A DNA stretch of 64,000 bases from Sanderia malayensis (Eukaryota; Cnidaria; Scyphozoa; Semaeostomeae; Pelagiidae): assembly GCA_013076295.1 (NCBI GenBank), contig RQOL01000628.1, positions 42,770 through 106,769 on the forward strand. Reading direction: 5' to 3'. Below, piece after piece: positions 1-15,586 of the stretch (position 1 is the first letter of the stretch; every line of letters starts with the position of its first letter). The notes below the pieces were generated by a model. The model was not told the DNA's origin, did not search any database, and worked only from the letters and a program-made list of their open reading frames with translations. The translations under genes and the position numbers were made by a program.

Positions 1-3000
1 AAAACAAGCAAATGCATGTGCATTTTACTTAGTTACAGCTGTAATAACGTGGATTCATGTGCAATTAGTGTGCAGTAATGTTAATATCACTGAAAACAGG
101 CAAATGCATGTGTAATTTACTGGGTTTCAGCTGTAATAACGTGGATTCATGTTCAATTAGTGTGGAGTAATGTTAATATCACTGAAAACAAGCAAATGCA
201 TGTGCATTTTACTTAGTTTGAGCTGTAATAACGTGTATTCATGTGCAATTAGTGTGCAGTAAGGTCAATTTCACTGAAAACAAGCAAATTCAATTGTATT
301 TTAATTAGTTTCAGTTGTAATAACGTGGATTCATGTGCAATTAGTCTCCAGTAATGTTAATATCACTGAAAACAAGCAAATGCATGTGTATTTTACTTAG
401 TTTCAGCTGTAATAGCGTGGATTCGTGTGAAATTAGTGTGCAGTAATATTAATGTCACTGAAAACAAGCAAATGCATGTGCATTTTACTTAGTTTCAACT
501 GTCGTAACGTGGATTCATGTGCAATTAGTGTGCAGTAATTTAATGTCATTGAAAACAAGCAAATGCATGTGTAATTTAGTTAGTATCAGCTGTAATAACG
601 TGGATTCATGTGCAATTAGTGTGCAGTATTGTTAATATCACTGCAAACAAGCAAATGCATTTGTATTTTACTTAGTTTCAGCTGTAATAACTTGGATTCA
701 TGTGCAATTAGGGTGCAGTAATGTTAATATCACTGAAAACAAGCAAATGCATGTGCATTTTACTTAGTTTCAGCTGTAATAACGTGGATTCGTGTGCAAT
801 TACTGTGCAGTAATGTTAATATCACTGAAAACAAGCAAATGCATGTGTATTTTACTTAGTTTCAGCTGTGATAACGTGGATTCATGTGCAATTAGTGTGC
901 AATAATGTTAATATCACTGAAAACAAGCAAATGCATTTGTATTTTACTTAGTTTCAGTTGTAATAACGTGGATTCATGTGCAATTAGGGTGCAGTAATGT
1001 TAATATCACTGAAAACAAGCAAATGCATGTGCATTTTACTTAGTTTCAGCTGTAATAACGTGGATTCATGTGCAATCAGTGTGAAGTAATGTTAATATCA
1101 CTGAAAACAAGCAAATGCATGTGTAATTTACTTAGTTTCAGCTGTAATAACGTGGATTCATATGCAATTGGTGTGCAGTAATGTTAATATCAATGAAAAC
1201 AAGCAAATGCATTTGTATTTTACTTAGTTTCAGCTGTAATAACGTTATTCATGTCCAATTAGTGTGCAGTAATGTTAATATCACTGAAAATTAGCAAATG
1301 CATGTGTAATTTACTTAGTTTCAGCTGTAATAACGTGAATTCATGTGCAACTAGTGTGCAGTAATGTTAATATCATTGAAAACAAGCAAATGCATGTGTA
1401 ATTTACTTAGTTTCATCTGTAATAACGTTGATTCATGTGCAATTAGTGTGCATTAATGTTAATATCACTGAAAACAAGCAAATGCATGTGTAATTTACTT
1501 GGTTTCAGCTGTAATAACGTGGATTCATGTTCAATTAGTGTGGAGTAATGTTAATATCACTGAAAACAAGCAAATGCATGTGCATTTTACTTAGTTTGAG
1601 CTGTAATAACGTGTATTCATGTGCAATTAGTGTGCAGTAAGGTCAATTTCACTGAAAACAAGCAAATTCAATTGTATTTTACTTAGTTTCAGTTGTAATA
1701 ACGTGGATTCATGTGCAATTAGTCTCCAGTAATGTTAATATCACTGAAAACAAGCAAATGCATGTGCATTTTACTTAGTTTCAGCTGTAATAACGTGGAT
1801 TCATATGCAAATAGTGTGCAGTATTGTTAATATCACTGCAAACAAGCAAATGCATTTGTATTTTACATAGTTTCAGCTGTAATAACGTGGATTCATGTGC
1901 AATTAGTGTGCAGTAATGTTAATATCACTGAAAACAAGCAAATGCATGTGTATTTTACTTAGTTTGAGCTGTAATAACGTGGATTCATGTGCAATTAGTG
2001 TGCAAAAATGTTAATATCACTGAAAACAAGCAAATGCATTTGTATTTTACTTAGTTTCAGTTGTAATAACGTGGATTCATGTCCAATCAGGGTGCAGTAA
2101 TGTTAATATCACTGAAAACAAGCAAATGCATGTGCATTTTACTTAGTTACAGCTGTAATAACGGGGATTCATGTGCAATTAGTGTGCAGTAATGTTAATA
2201 TCACTGAAAACAGGCAAATGCATGTGTAATTTACTGGGTTTCAGCTGTAATAACGTGGATTCATGTTCAATTAGTGTGGAGTAATGTTAATATCACTGAA
2301 ACAAGCAATGCATGTGCATTTTACTTAGTTTGAGCTGTAATAACGTGTATTCATGTGCAATTAGTGTGCAGTAAGGTCAATTTCACTGAAAACAAGCAAA
2401 TTCAATTGTATTTTAATTAGTTTCAGTTGTAATAACGTGGATTCATGTGCAATTAGTCTCCAGTAATGTTAATATCACTGAAAACAAGCAAATGCATGTG
2501 TATTTTACTTAGTTTCAGCTGTAATAGCGTGGATTCGTGTGAAATTAGTGTGCAGTAATATTAATGTCACTGAAAACAAGCAAATGCATGTGCATTTTAC
2601 TTAGTTTCAACTGTCATAACGTGGATTCATGTGCAATTAGTGTGCAGTAATTTTAATGTCATTGAAAACAAGCAAATGCATGTGTAATTTAGTTAGTATC
2701 AGCTGTAATAACGTGGATTCATGTGCAATTAGTGTGCAGTATTGTTAATATCAATGCAAACAAGCAAATGCATTTGTATTTTACTTAGTTTCAGCTGTAA
2801 TAACTTGGATTCATGTGCAATTAGGGTGCAGTAATGTTAATATCACTGAAAACAAGCAAATGCATGTGCATTTTACTTAGTTTCAGCTGTAATAACGTGG
2901 ATTCGTGTGCAATTACTGTGCAGTAATGTTAATATCACTGAAAACAAGCAAATGCATGTGTATTTTACTTAGTTTCAGCTGTGATAACGTGGATTCATGT

Positions 3001-4010
3001 GCAATTAGTGTGCAATAATGTTAATATCACTGAAAACAAGCAAATGCATTTGTATTTTACTTAGTTTCAGTTGTAATAACGTGGATTCATGTGCAATTAG
3101 GGTGCAGTAATGTTAATATCACTGAAAACAAGCAAATGCATGTGCATTTTACTTAGTTTCAGCTGTAATAACGTGGATTCATGTGCAATCAGTGTGAAGT
3201 AATGTTAATATCACTGAAAACAAGCAAATGCATGTGTAATTTACTTAGTTTCAGCTGTAATAACGTGGATTCATATGCAATTGGTGTGCAGTAATGTTAA
3301 TATCAATGAAAACAAGCAAATGCATTTGTATTTTACTTAGTTTCAGCTGTAATAACGTTATTCATGTCCAATTAGTGTGCAGTAATGTTAATATCACTGA
3401 AATTAGCAAATGCATGTGTAATTTACTTAGTTTCAGCTGTAATAACGTGAATTCATGTGCAACTAGTGTGCAGTAATGTTAATATCATTGAAAACAAGCA
3501 AATGCATGTGTAATTTACTTAGTTTCAGCTGTAATAACGTTGATTCATGTGCAATTAGTGTGCATTAATGTTAATATCACTGAAAACAAGCAAATGCATG
3601 TGTAATTTACTTGGTTTCAGCTGTAATAACGTGGATTCATGTTCAATTAGTGTGGAGTAATGTTAATATCACTGAAAACAAGCAAATGCATGTGCATTTT
3701 ACTTAGTTTGAGCTGTAATAACGTGTATTCATGTGCAATTAGTGTGCAGTAAGGTCAATTTCACTGAAAACAAGCAAATTCAATTGTATTTTACTTAGTT
3801 TCAGTTGTAATAACGTGGATTCATGTGCAATTAGTCTCCAGTAATGTTAATATCACTGAAAACAAGCAAATGCATGTGTATTTTACTTAGTTTCAGCTGT
3901 AATAACGTGGATTCGTGTGAAATTAGTGTGCAGTAATATTAATGTCACTGAAAACAAGCAAATGCATGTGCATTTTACTTAGTTTCAACTGTCATAACGT
4001 GGATTCATGT
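1..4010 (+). repeat. 23-monomer higher-order repeat block
   Basis: The ordered monomer variants starting at 1 recur from about 2,115 at an offset of 2,112-2,114 bp, which is 23 monomers less a few bases. The diagnostic monomer containing GTAAGGTCAATTT sits at 259, 1,637, 2,371 and 3,749, so spacings alternate 1,378, 734 and 1,378 bp (15, 8 and 15 monomers). This shows a nested 15+8 structure inside the 23-mer. The two full copies differ at scattered single bases, for example ACGTGG against ACGGGG at about 2,161, so the duplication is recent. There are no cassette-bearing monomers in this block. Confidence 0.9.
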
Positions 4011-4399
4011 GCTATTAGTGTGCAGTAATGTTAATATCACAGAAACCAAGCAAATGCATTTGTATTTTACTTAGTTTTAGCTGTAACAACGTGGATTCAT
4101 GTCCAATTAGTATGCAGTAATGTTAATATCATTGTAAACAAGCAAATGCATGTGTAATTTACTTAGTTTCAGCTGTAATAACGTGGATTCATGTGCAATT
4201 TGGGTGCAGTAATGTTAATATCACTGAAAACAAGCAAATGCATGTGCATTTTAATTAGTTTTAGCTGTAACAACGTGGATTCATGTGCAATTAGTGTGCA
4301 GTAATGTTATTATCACTGAAAACAAACAAATGCATTTGTATTTTACTTTGTTTCAGCTGTAATAACGTGGATTCATGTGCAATTAGTGTGCAGTAATGT

Positions 4400-7300
4400 T
4401 AATATCACTGGAAACAAGCTAATGCATGTGTTTTTTACTTAGTTTCGGCTGTAACAACGTGGATGCATGTGCAATTAGTGTGCAGTAATGTTAATATTCG
4501 GCATTTTGTGGGCTGCAACCATGGGCAAACTGCACTTCTGGTTGCTGCCAAATCTCACTGCTGATTGTGGGTTTTTCGAATCATTTATGCGCAACCAAAA
4601 ATGCATTTGTATTTTACTTAGTTTCAGCTGTAATAACGTGGATTCATGTGCAATTATTGTGCAGTAATGTTAATATCATTGAAAACAAGCAAATGCATGT
4701 GTAATTTAGTTAGTATCAGCTGTAATAACGTGGATCATGTGCAATTAGTGTGCATGAATGTTAATATCACTGAAAACAAGCAAATGCATGTGTAATTTAC
4801 TTAGTTTCAGCTGTAATAACGTGGATTCATATGCAATTAGTGTGCAGTATTGGTAATATCACTGCAAACAAGCAAATGCATTTGTATTTTACATAGTTTC
4901 AGCTGTAATAACGTGGATTCATGTGCAATTAGTGTGCAGTAATGTTAATATCACTGAAAACAAGTAAATGCATGTGTATTTTACTTAGTTTCAGCTGTAA
5001 TAACGTGGATTCATGTGCAATTAGTGTGCAATAATGTTAATATCACTGAAAACAAGCAAATGCATTTGTATTTTACTTAGTTTCAGTTGTAATAACGTGG
5101 ATTCATGTGCAATTAGGGTGCAGTAATGTTAATATCACTGAAAACAGGCAAATGCATGTGCATTTTACTTAGTTTCAGCTGTAATAACGTGGATTCATGT
5201 GCAATTAGTGTGCAGTAATGTTAATATCACTGAAAACAAGAAAATGCAAGTGTAATTTACTTAGTTCCAGCTGTAATAACGTGGATTCATATGCAATTGG
5301 TGTGCAGTAATGTTAATATCAATGAAAACAAGCAAATGCATTTGTATTTTACTTAGTTTCAGCTGTAATAACGTGGATTCATGTCCAATTAGTGTGCAGT
5401 AATGTTAATATCATTGAAAATAAGCAAATGCATGTGTAATTACTTAGTTTCAGCTGTAATAACGTGGATTCATGTGCAATTAGTGTGCATTAATGTTAAT
5501 ATCACTGAAAACAAGCAAATGCATGTGTAATTTACTGGGTTTCAGCTGTAATAACTTGGATTCATGTTCAATTAGTGTGGAGTAATGTTAATATCACTGA
5601 AAACAAGCAAATGCATGTGCATTTTACTTAGTTTGAGCTGTAACAACGTGGATGCATGTGCAATTAGTGTGCAGTAATGTTAATATTCGGCATTTTGTGG
5701 GCTGCAACCATGGGCAAACTGCACTTCTGGTTGCTGCCAAATCTCACTGCTGATTGTGGGTTTTTCGAATCATTTATGCGCAACCAAAAATGCATTTGTA
5801 TTTTACTTAGTTTCAGCTGTAATAACGTGGATTCATGTGCAATTATTGTGCAGTAATGTTAATATCACTGAAAACAAGCAAATGTATGTGTAATTTACTT
5901 AGTTTCAGCTGTAATAACGTGGATTCATGTGCAATTATTGTGCAGTAATGTTAATATCACTGGAAACAAGCTAATGCATGTGTTTTTTACTTAGTTTCGG
6001 CTGTAACAACGTGGATGCATGTGCAATTAGTGTGCAGTAATGTTAATATTCGGCATTTTGTGGGCTGCAACCATGGGCAAACTGCACTTCTGGTTGCTGC
6101 CAAATCTCACTGCTGATTGTGGGTTTTTCGAATCATTTATGCGCAACCAAAAATGCATTTGTATTTTACTTAGTTTCAGCTGTAATAACGTGGATTCATG
6201 TGCAATTATTGTGCAGTAATGTTAATATCATTGAAAACAAGCAAATGCATGTGTAATTTAGTTAGTATCAGCTGTAATAACGTGGATTCATGTGCAATTA
6301 GTGTGCATTAATGTTAATATCACTGAAAACAAGCAAATGCATGTGTAATTTACTTAGTTTCAGCTGTAATAACGTGGATTCATATGCAATTAGTGTGCAG
6401 TATTGGTAATATCACTGCAAACAAGCAAATGCATTTGTATTTTACATAGTTTCAGCTGTAATAACGTGGATTCATGTGCAATTAGTGTGCCGTAATGTTA
6501 ATATCACTGAAAACAAGTAAATGCATGTGTATTTTACTTAGTTTCAGCTGTAATAACGTGGATTCATGTGCAATTAGTGTGCAATAATGTTAATATCACT
6601 GAAAACAAGCAAATGCATTTGTATTTTACTTAGTTTCAGTTGTAATAACGTGGATTCATGTGCAATTAGGGTGCAGTAATGTTAATATCACTGAAAACAG
6701 GCAAATGCATGTGCATTTTACTTAGTTTCAGCTGTAATAACGTGGATTCATGTGCAATTAGTGTGCAGTAATGTTAATATCACTGAAAACAAGAAAATGC
6801 AAGTGTAATTTACTTAGTTCCAGCTGTAATAACGTGGATTCATATGCAATTGGTGTGCAGTAATGTTAATATCAATGAAAACAAGCAAATGCATTTGTAT
6901 TTTACTTAGTTTCAGCTGTAATAACGTGGATTCATGTCCAATTAGTGTGCAGTAATGTTAATATCATTGAAAATAAGCAAATGCATGTGTAATTTACTTA
7001 GTTTCAGCTGTAATAACGTGGATTCATGTGCAATTAGTGTGCATTAATGTTAATATCACTGAAAACAAGCAAATGCATGTGTAATTTACTGGGTTTCAGC
7101 TGTAATAACTTGGATTCATGTTCAATTAGTGTGGAGTAATGTTAATATCACTGAAAACAAGCAAATGCATGTGCATTTTACTTAGTTTGAGCTGTAACAA
7201 CGTGGATGCATGTGCAATTAGTGTGCAGTAATGTTAATATTCGGCATTTTGTGGGCTGCAACCATGGGCAAACTGCACTTCTGGTTGCTGCCAAATCTCA

Positions 7301-7500
7301 CTGCTGATTGTGGGTTTTTCGAATCATTTATGCGCAACCAAAAATGCATTTGTATTTTACTTAGTTTCAGCTGTAATAACGTGGATTCATGTGCAATTAT
7401 TGTGCAGTAATGTTAATATCACTGAAAACAAGCAAATGTATGTGTAATTTACTTAGTTTCAGCTGTAATAACGTGGATTCATGTGCAATTAGTGTGCAGT
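4400..7500 (+). repeat. Two tandem 1,552-bp HOR units with cassettes
   Basis: Cassettes at 4,498, 5,687, 6,050 and 7,241 pair at offsets of 1,552 and 1,554 bp, and the monomer variants between them match in order. The second pair differs by 2 bp because the first unit has lost two T residues in a GTAATTACTTAG stretch near 5,440. Each unit holds two cassettes separated by about 1,190 bp. A partial third unit continues to the cassette at 8,248. Confidence 0.85.
4498..4602 (+). repeat. Cassette copy 1, reference form
   Basis: This is an intact 105-bp form. The monomer before it carries the linked variants GTGTTTTTTAC, TTTCGGCTGTAACAACG and GGATGCATG, which accompany most cassette copies. The hairpin arms lie at 4,511-4,521 and 4,539-4,549. 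Confidence 0.9.
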
Positions 7501-10500
7501 AATGTTAATATCATTGAAAACAAGCAAATGCATGTGTAATTTAGTTAGTATCAGCTGTAATAACGTGGATTCATGTGCAATTAGTGTGCATTAATGTTAA
7601 TATCACTGAAAACAAGCAAATGCATGTGTAATTTACTTAGTTTCAGCTGTAATAACGTGGATTCATATGCAATTAGTGTGCAGTATTGTTAATATCACTG
7701 CAAACAAGCAAATGCATTTGTATTTTACATAGTTTCAGCTGTAATAACGTGGATTCATGTGCAATTAGTGTGCAGTAATGTTAATATCACTGAAAACAAG
7801 CAAATGCATGTGTATTTTACTTAGTTTCAGCTGTAATAACGTGGATTCATGTGCAATTAGTGTGCAATAATGTTAATATCACTGAAAACAAGCAAATGCA
7901 TTTGTATTTTACTTAGTTTCAGCTGTAATAACGTGGATTCATATGCAATTAGTGTGCAGTATTGTTAATATCACTGCAAACAAGCAAATGCATTTGTATT
8001 TTACATAGTTTCTGCTGTAATAACGTGGATTCATGTGCAATTAGTGTGCATTAATGTTAATATCACTGAAAACAAGCAAATGCATGTGTAATTTACTGGG
8101 TTTCAGCTGTAATAACCTGGATTCATGTTCAATTAGTGTGGAGTAATGTTAATATCACTGAAAACAAGCAAATGCATGTGCATTTTACTTAGTTTGAGCT
8201 GTAACAACGTGGATGCATGTGCAATTAGTGTGCAGTAATGTTAATATTCGGCATTTTGTGGGCTGCAACCATGGGCAAACTGCACTCTGGTTGCTGCCAA
8301 ATCTCACTGCTGATTGTGGGTTTTTCGAATCATTTATGCGCAACCAAAAATGCATTTGTATTTTACTTAGTTTCAGCTGTAATAACGTGGATTCATGTGC
8401 AATTATTGTGCAGTAATGTTAATATCACTGAAAACAAGCAAATGTATGTGTAATTTACTTAGTTTCAGCTGTAATAACGTGGATTCATGTGCAATTAGTG
8501 TGCAGTAATGTTAATATCATTGAAAACAAGCAAATGCATGTGTAATTTAGTTAGTATCAGCTGTAATAACGTGGATTCATGTGCAATTAGTGTGCATTAA
8601 TGTTAATATCACTGAAAACAAGCAAATGCATGTGTAATTTACTTAGTTTCAGCTGGAATAACGTGGATTCATATGCAATTAGTGTGCAGTATTGTTAATA
8701 TCACTGCAAACAAGCAAATGCATTTGTATTTTACATAGTTTCAGCTGTAATAACGTGGATTCATGTGCAATTAGTGTGCAGTAATGTTAATATCACTGAA
8801 AACAAGCAAATGCATGTGTATTTTACTTAGTTTCAGCTGTAATAACGTGGATTCATGTGCAATTAGTGTGCAATAATGTTAAGATCACTGAAAACAAGCA
8901 AATGCATTTGTATTTTACTTCGTTTCAGCTGTAATAACGTGGATTCATATGCAATTAGTGTGCAGTATTGTTAATATCAGTGCAAACAAGCAAATGCATT
9001 TGTATTTTACATAGTTTCAGCTGTAATAACGTGGATTCATGTGCAATTAGTGTGCATTAATGTTAATATCACTGAAAACAAGCAAATGCATGTGTAATTT
9101 ACTGGGTTCAGCTGTAATAACTTGGATTCATGTTCAATTAGTGTGGAGTAATGTTAATATCACTGAAACAAGCAAATGCATGTGCATTTTACTTAGTTTG
9201 AGCTGTAATAACGTGTATTCATGTGCAATTAGTGTGCAGTAAGGTCAATTTCACTGAAAACAAGCAAATTTAATTGTATTTTACTTAGTTTCAGTTGTAA
9301 TAACGTGGATTCATGTGCAATTAGTCTCCAGTACTGTTAATATCACTGAAATCAAGCAAATGCATGTGTATTTTACTTAGTTTCAGCTGTAATAACGTGG
9401 ATTCATGTGCAATTAGTGTGCAGTAATGTTAATATCACTGAAAACAAGCAAATGCATGTGTATTTTACTTAGTTTCAGCTGTAATAACGTGGATTCATGT
9501 GCAATTAGTGTGCAATAATGTTAATATCACTGAAAACAAGCAAATGCATTTGTATTTTACTTCGTTTCAGCTGTAATAACGTGGATTCATATGCAATTAG
9601 TGTGCAGTATTGTTAATATCAGTGCAAACAAGCAAATGCATTTGTATTTTACATAGTTTCAGCTGTAATAACGTGGATTCATGTGCAATTAGTGTGCATT
9701 AATGTTAATATCACTGAAAACAAGCAAATGCATGTGTAATTTACTGGGTTTCAGCTGTAATAACTTGGATTCATGTTCAATTAGTGTGGAGTAATGTTAA
9801 TATCACTGAAAACAAGCAAATGCATGTGCATTTTACTTAGTTTGAGCTGTAATAACGTGTATTCATGTGCAATTAGTGTGCAGTAAGGTCAATTCACTGA
9901 AAACAAGCAAATTTAATTGTATTTTACTTAGTTTCAGTTGTAATAACGTGGATTCATGTGCAATTAGTCTCCAGTAATGTTAATATCACTGAAATCAAGC
10001 AAATGCATGTGTATTTTACTTAGTTTCAGCTGTAATAACGTGGATTCGTGTGAAATTAGTGTGCAGTAATATTAATGTCACTGAAAACAAGCAAATGCAT
10101 GTGCATTTTACTTAGTTTCAACTGTCATAACGTGATTCATGTGCAATTAGTGTGCAGTAATGTTAATGTCATTGAAAACAAGCAAATGCATGTGTAATTT
10201 AGTTAGTATCAGCTGTAATAACGTGGAATCATGTGCAATTAGTGTGCATTAATGTTAATATCACTGAAAACAAGCAAATGCATGTGTAATTTACTTAGTT
10301 TCAGCTGTAATAACGTGGATTCATATGCAATTAGTGTGCAGTATTGTTAATATCACAGAAAACAAGCAAATGCATTTGTATCTTACTTAGTTTCAGCTGT
10401 AATAACATGGATTCATGTGCAATTAGTGTGCAGTAATGTTAATATCACTGAAAACAAGCAAATGCATCTGTAATTTACTTAGTTTCAGCTGCAATAACGT

Positions 10501-12359
10501 GGATTCATGTGCAATTAGTGTGCAGTAATTTTAATTTCACTGAAACAAGCAAATGCATGTGTAATTTACTTAGTTTCAGCTGTAATAACGTGGATTCATA
10601 TGTAATTTGTGTGCAGTAATGTTAATATCACTGAAAATAAGCAAATGATGTGTAATATACTTAGTTTCAGCTGTAATAACGTGGATTCATGTGCAATTAG
10701 TGTACAGTAATGTTAATGTCATTGAAAACAAGCAAATGCATGTGCAATTTACTTAGTTTCAGTTGTAGTAACGTGGATTCATGTGCAATTAGTGTGCAGT
10801 AATTTTAATTTCACTGAAAACAAGCAAATGCATGTGTAATTTACTTAGTTTCAGCTGTAATAACGTGGATTCATATGTAATTTGTGTGCAGTAATGTTAA
10901 TATCACTGAAAACAAGCAAATGCATGTGTAATTTACTTGGTTTCAGCTGTAATAACGTGGATTCATGTACAATTAGTGTGAGTAATGTTAATATCACTGA
11001 AAAAAAGCAAATGCATGTGCATTTTACTTAGTTTGAGCTGTAATAACGTGATTCATGTGCAATTAGTGTGCAGTAAGGTCAATTTCACTGAAAACAAGCA
11101 AATTCAATTGTATTTTACTTAGTTTCAGCTGTAATAACGTGGATTCATGTGCAATTGGTCTCCAGTAATGTTAATATCACTGAAAACAAGCAAATGTATG
11201 TGTATTTTACTTAGTTTCAGCTGTAATAACGTGGATTCGTGTGAAATTAGTGTGCAGTAATATTAATATCACTGAAAACAAGCAAATGCATCTGCATTTT
11301 ACTTAGTTTCAACTGTCATAACGTGGATTCATGTGCTATTAGTGTGCAGTAATGTTAATATCACAGAAACAAGCAAATGCATTTGTATTTTACTTAGTTT
11401 TAGCTGTAACAACGTGGATTCATGTGCAATTTGTATGCAGTAATGTTAATACCACTGAAAACAAGCAAATGCATGTGTAATTTACTTAGTTTCAGCTGTA
11501 ATAACGTGGATTCATGTGCAATTTGGGTGCAGTAATGTTAATATCACTGAAAACAAGCAAATGCATGTGCATTTTATTTAGTTTCAGCTGTAACAACGTG
11601 GATTCATGTGCAATTAGTGTGCAGTAATGTTATTATCACTGAAAACAAACAAATGCATTTGTATTTTACTTTGTTTCAGCTGTAATAACATGGATTCATG
11701 TGCAATTAGTGTGCAGTAATGTTAATATCACTGAAAACAAGCAAATGCAGGTGTTTTTTACTTAATTTCGGCTGTAACAACGTGGATGCATGTGCAATTA
11801 GTGTGCAGTAATGTTAATATCACTGAAAACAAGCAAATGCATTGTATTTTACTTAGTTTCAGCTGTAATAACGTGGATTCATGTGCAATTATTGTGCAGT
11901 AATGTTAATATCACTGAAAACAAGCAAATGTATGTGTAATTTACTTAGTTTCAGCTGTAATAACGTGATTCATATGCAATTAGTGTGCAGTATTGTTAAT
12001 ATCACTGAAAACAAGCAAATGCATGTGTATTTTACTTAGTTTCAGCTGTAATAACGTGGATTCGTGTGAAATTAGTGTGCAGTAATATTAATATCACTGA
12101 AAACAAGCAAATGCATGTGCATTTTACTTAGTTTCAACTATCATAACGTGGATTCATGTGCTATTAGTGTGCAGTAATGTTAATATCACAGAAACCAAGC
12201 AAATTCATTTGTATTTTACTTAGTTTTAGCTGTAACAACGTGGATTCATGTGCAATTAGTATGCAATAATGTTAATATCACTGAAAACAAGCAAATGCAT
12301 GTGTAATTTACTTAGTTTCAGCTGTAATAACGTTGATTCATGTGCAATTTGGGTGCAGT

Positions 12360-14690
12360 AATGTTAATATCACTGAAAACAAGCAAATGCATGTGTAATC
12401 TACTTAGTTTCAGCTGTAATAACGTGGATTCATGTGCAATTAGAGTGCATTAATGTTAATATCACTGAAAACAAGCAAATGCATGTGTAATTTACTTGGT
12501 TTCAGCTGTAATAACGTGGATTCATGTACAATTAGTGTGGAGTAATGTTAATATCACTGAAAAAAAGCAAATGCATGTGCATTTTACTTAGTTTGAGCTG
12601 TAATAACGTGTATTCATGTGCAATTAGTGTGCAGTAAGGTCAATTTCACTGAAAACAAGCAAATTCAATTGTATTTTACTTAGTTTCAGCTGTAATAACG
12701 TGGATTCATGTGCAATTAGTCTCCAGTAATGTTAATATCACTGAAAACAAGCAAATGTATGTGTATTTTACTTAGTTTCAGCTGTAATAACGTGGATTCG
12801 TGTGAAATTAGTGTGCAGTAATATTAATATCACTGAAAACAAGCAAATGCATCTGCATTTTACTTAGTTTCAACTGTCATAACGTGGATTCATGTGCTAT
12901 TAGTGTGCAGTAATGTTAATATCACAGAAACCAAGCAAATGCATTTGTATTTTACTTAGTTTTAGCTGTAACAACGTGGATTCATGTGCAATTTGTATGC
13001 AGTAATGTTAATACCACTGAAAACCAGCAAATGCATGTGTAATTTACTTAGTTTCAGCTGTAATAACGTGGATTCATGTGCAATTTGGGTGCAGTAATGT
13101 TAATATCACTGAAAACAAGCAAATGCATGTGCATTTTATTTAGTTTCAGCTGTAACAACGTGGATTCATGTGCAATTAGTGTGCAGTAATGTTATTATCA
13201 CTGAAAACAAACAAATGCATTTGTATTTTACTTTGTTTCAGCTGTAATAACGTGGATTCATGTGCAATTAGTGTGCAGTAATGTTAATATCACTGGAAAC
13301 AAGCAAATGCAGGTGTTTTTTACTTAGTTTCGGCTGTAACAACGTGGATGCATGTGCAATTAGTGTGCAGTAATGTTAATATCACTGAAAACAAGCAAAT
13401 GCATTTGTATTTTACTTAGTTTCAGCTGTAATAACGTGGATTCATGTGCAATTATTGTGCAGTAATGTTAATATCACTGAAAACAAGCAAATGTATGTGT
13501 AATTTACTTAGTTTCAGCTGTAATAACGTGATTCATATGCAATTAGTGTGCAGTATTGTTAATATCACTGAAAACAAGCAAATGCATGTGTATTTTACTT
13601 AGTTTCAGCTGTAATAACGTGGATGTGTGTGAAATTAGTGTGCAGTAATATTAATATCACTGAAAACAAGCAAATGCATGTGCATTTTACTTAGTTTCAA
13701 CTGTCATAACGTGGATTCATGTGCTATTAGTGTGCAGTAATGTTAATATCACAGAAACCAAGCAAATTCATTTGTATTTTACTTAGTTTTAGCTGTAACA
13801 ACGTGGATTCATGTGCAATTAGTATGCAGTAATGTTAATATCACTGAAAACAAGCAAATGCATGTGTAATTTACTTAGTTTCAGCTGTAATAACGTTGAT
13901 TCATGTGCAATTGGGTGCAGTAATGTTAATATCACTGAAAACAAGCAAATGCATGCGCATTTTAATTAGTTTCAGCTGTAACAACATGGATTCATGTGCA
14001 ATTAGTGTGCAGTAATGTTATTATCACTGAAAACAAACAAATGCATTTGTATTTTACTTAGTTTCAGTTGTAATAACGTGGATTCATGTGCAATTAGTGT
14101 ACAGTAATGTTAATATCACAGGAAACAAGCTAATGCATGTGTTTTTTACTTAGTTTCGGCTGTAACAACGTGGATGCATGTGCAATTAGTGTGCAGTAAT
14201 GTTAATATTCGGCATTTTGTGGGCTGCAACCATGGGCAAACTGCACTTCTGGTTGCTGCCAAATCTCACTGCTGATTGTGGGTTTTTCGAATCATTTATG
14301 CGCAACCAAAAATGCATTTGTGTTTTACTTAGTTTCAGCTGTAATAACGTGGATTCATGTGCAATTATTGTGGAGTAATGTTAATATCACTGAAAACAAG
14401 CAAATGTATGGGTAATTTAGTTAGTATCAGCTGTAATAACGTGGATTCATGTGCAATTAGTGTGCATTAATGTTAATATCACTGAAAACAAGCAAATGCA
14501 TGTGTAATTTACTTAGTTTCAGCTGTAAAAACGTGGATTCATATGCAATTAGTGTGCAGTATTGTTAATATCACTGCAAACAAGCAAATGCATTTGTATT
14601 TTACATAGTTTCAGCTGTAATAATGTGGATTCATGTGCAATTAGTGTGCAGTAATGTTAATATCACTGAAAACAAGCAAATGCATATGTA
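12360..14690 (+). repeat. HOR block duplicated at 16,753-19,085
   Basis: Marker variants in this block recur 4,391-4,394 bp downstream: the GTGTAATCTAC monomer (12,391 and 16,784), the GTAAGGT monomer (12,634 and 17,027) and the cassette (14,209 and 18,603). Order and spacing are the same, so about 2.3 kb was duplicated with 2 kb of other monomers between the copies. The match fades near 14,690, where the following monomers differ. Confidence 0.8.
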
Positions 14691-15586
14691 TTTTACTTAG
14701 TTTCAGCTGTAACAACATGGATTCATGTGCAATTAGTGTGCAGTAATGTTATTATCACTGAAAACAAACAAATGCATTTGTATTTTACTTAGTTTCAGTT
14801 GTAATAACGTGGATTCATGTGCAATTAGTGTACAGTAATGTTAATATCACAGGAAACAAGCTAATGCATGTGTTTTTTACTTAGTTTCGGCTGTAACAAC
14901 GTGGATGCATGTGCAATTAGTGTGCAGTAATGTTAATATTCGGCATTTTGTGGGCTGCAACCATGGGCAAACTGCACTTCTGGTTGCTGCCAAATCTCAC
15001 TGCTGATTGTGGGTTTTTCGAATCATTTATGCGCAACCAAAAATGCATTTGTGTTTTACTTAGTTTCAGCTGTAATAACGTGGATTCATGTGCAATTATT
15101 GTGGAGTAATGTTAATATCACTGAAAACAAGCAAATGTATGGGTAATTTAGTTAGTTTCAGCTGTAATAACGTTGATTCATGTGCAATTCGGGTGCAGTA
15201 ATGTTAATATAACTGAAAACAAGCAAATGCATGCGCATTTTAATTAGTTTCAGCTGTAACAACATGGATTCATGTGCAATTAGTGTGCAGTAATGTTATT
15301 ATCACTGAAAACAAACAAATGCATTTGTATTTTACTTAGTTTCAGTTGTAATAACGTGGATTCATGTGCAATTAGTGTACAGTAATGTTAATATCACAGG
15401 AAACAAGCTAATGCATGTGTTTTTTACTTAGTTTCGGCTGTAACAACGTGGATGCATGTGCAATTAGTGTGCAGTAATGTTAATATTCGCATTTGTGGCT
15501 GCAACCATGGGCAACTGTACTTCTGGTTGCTGCCAAATCTCACTGCTGATTGTGGGTTTTCGAATCATTTATGCGCAACCAAAAAT
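14209..15586 (+). repeat. Cluster of three cassettes with a shortened third copy
   Basis: Cassettes start at 14,209, 14,940 and 15,487, spaced 731 and 547 bp. This is the densest cassette cluster in the left half. The third copy is only 100 bp, with several single-base losses (TTCGCATTTGTGGCTG instead of TTCGGCATTTTGTGGGCTG). Its neighbouring monomers are almost unchanged, so the losses are concentrated in the cassette. Confidence 0.85.
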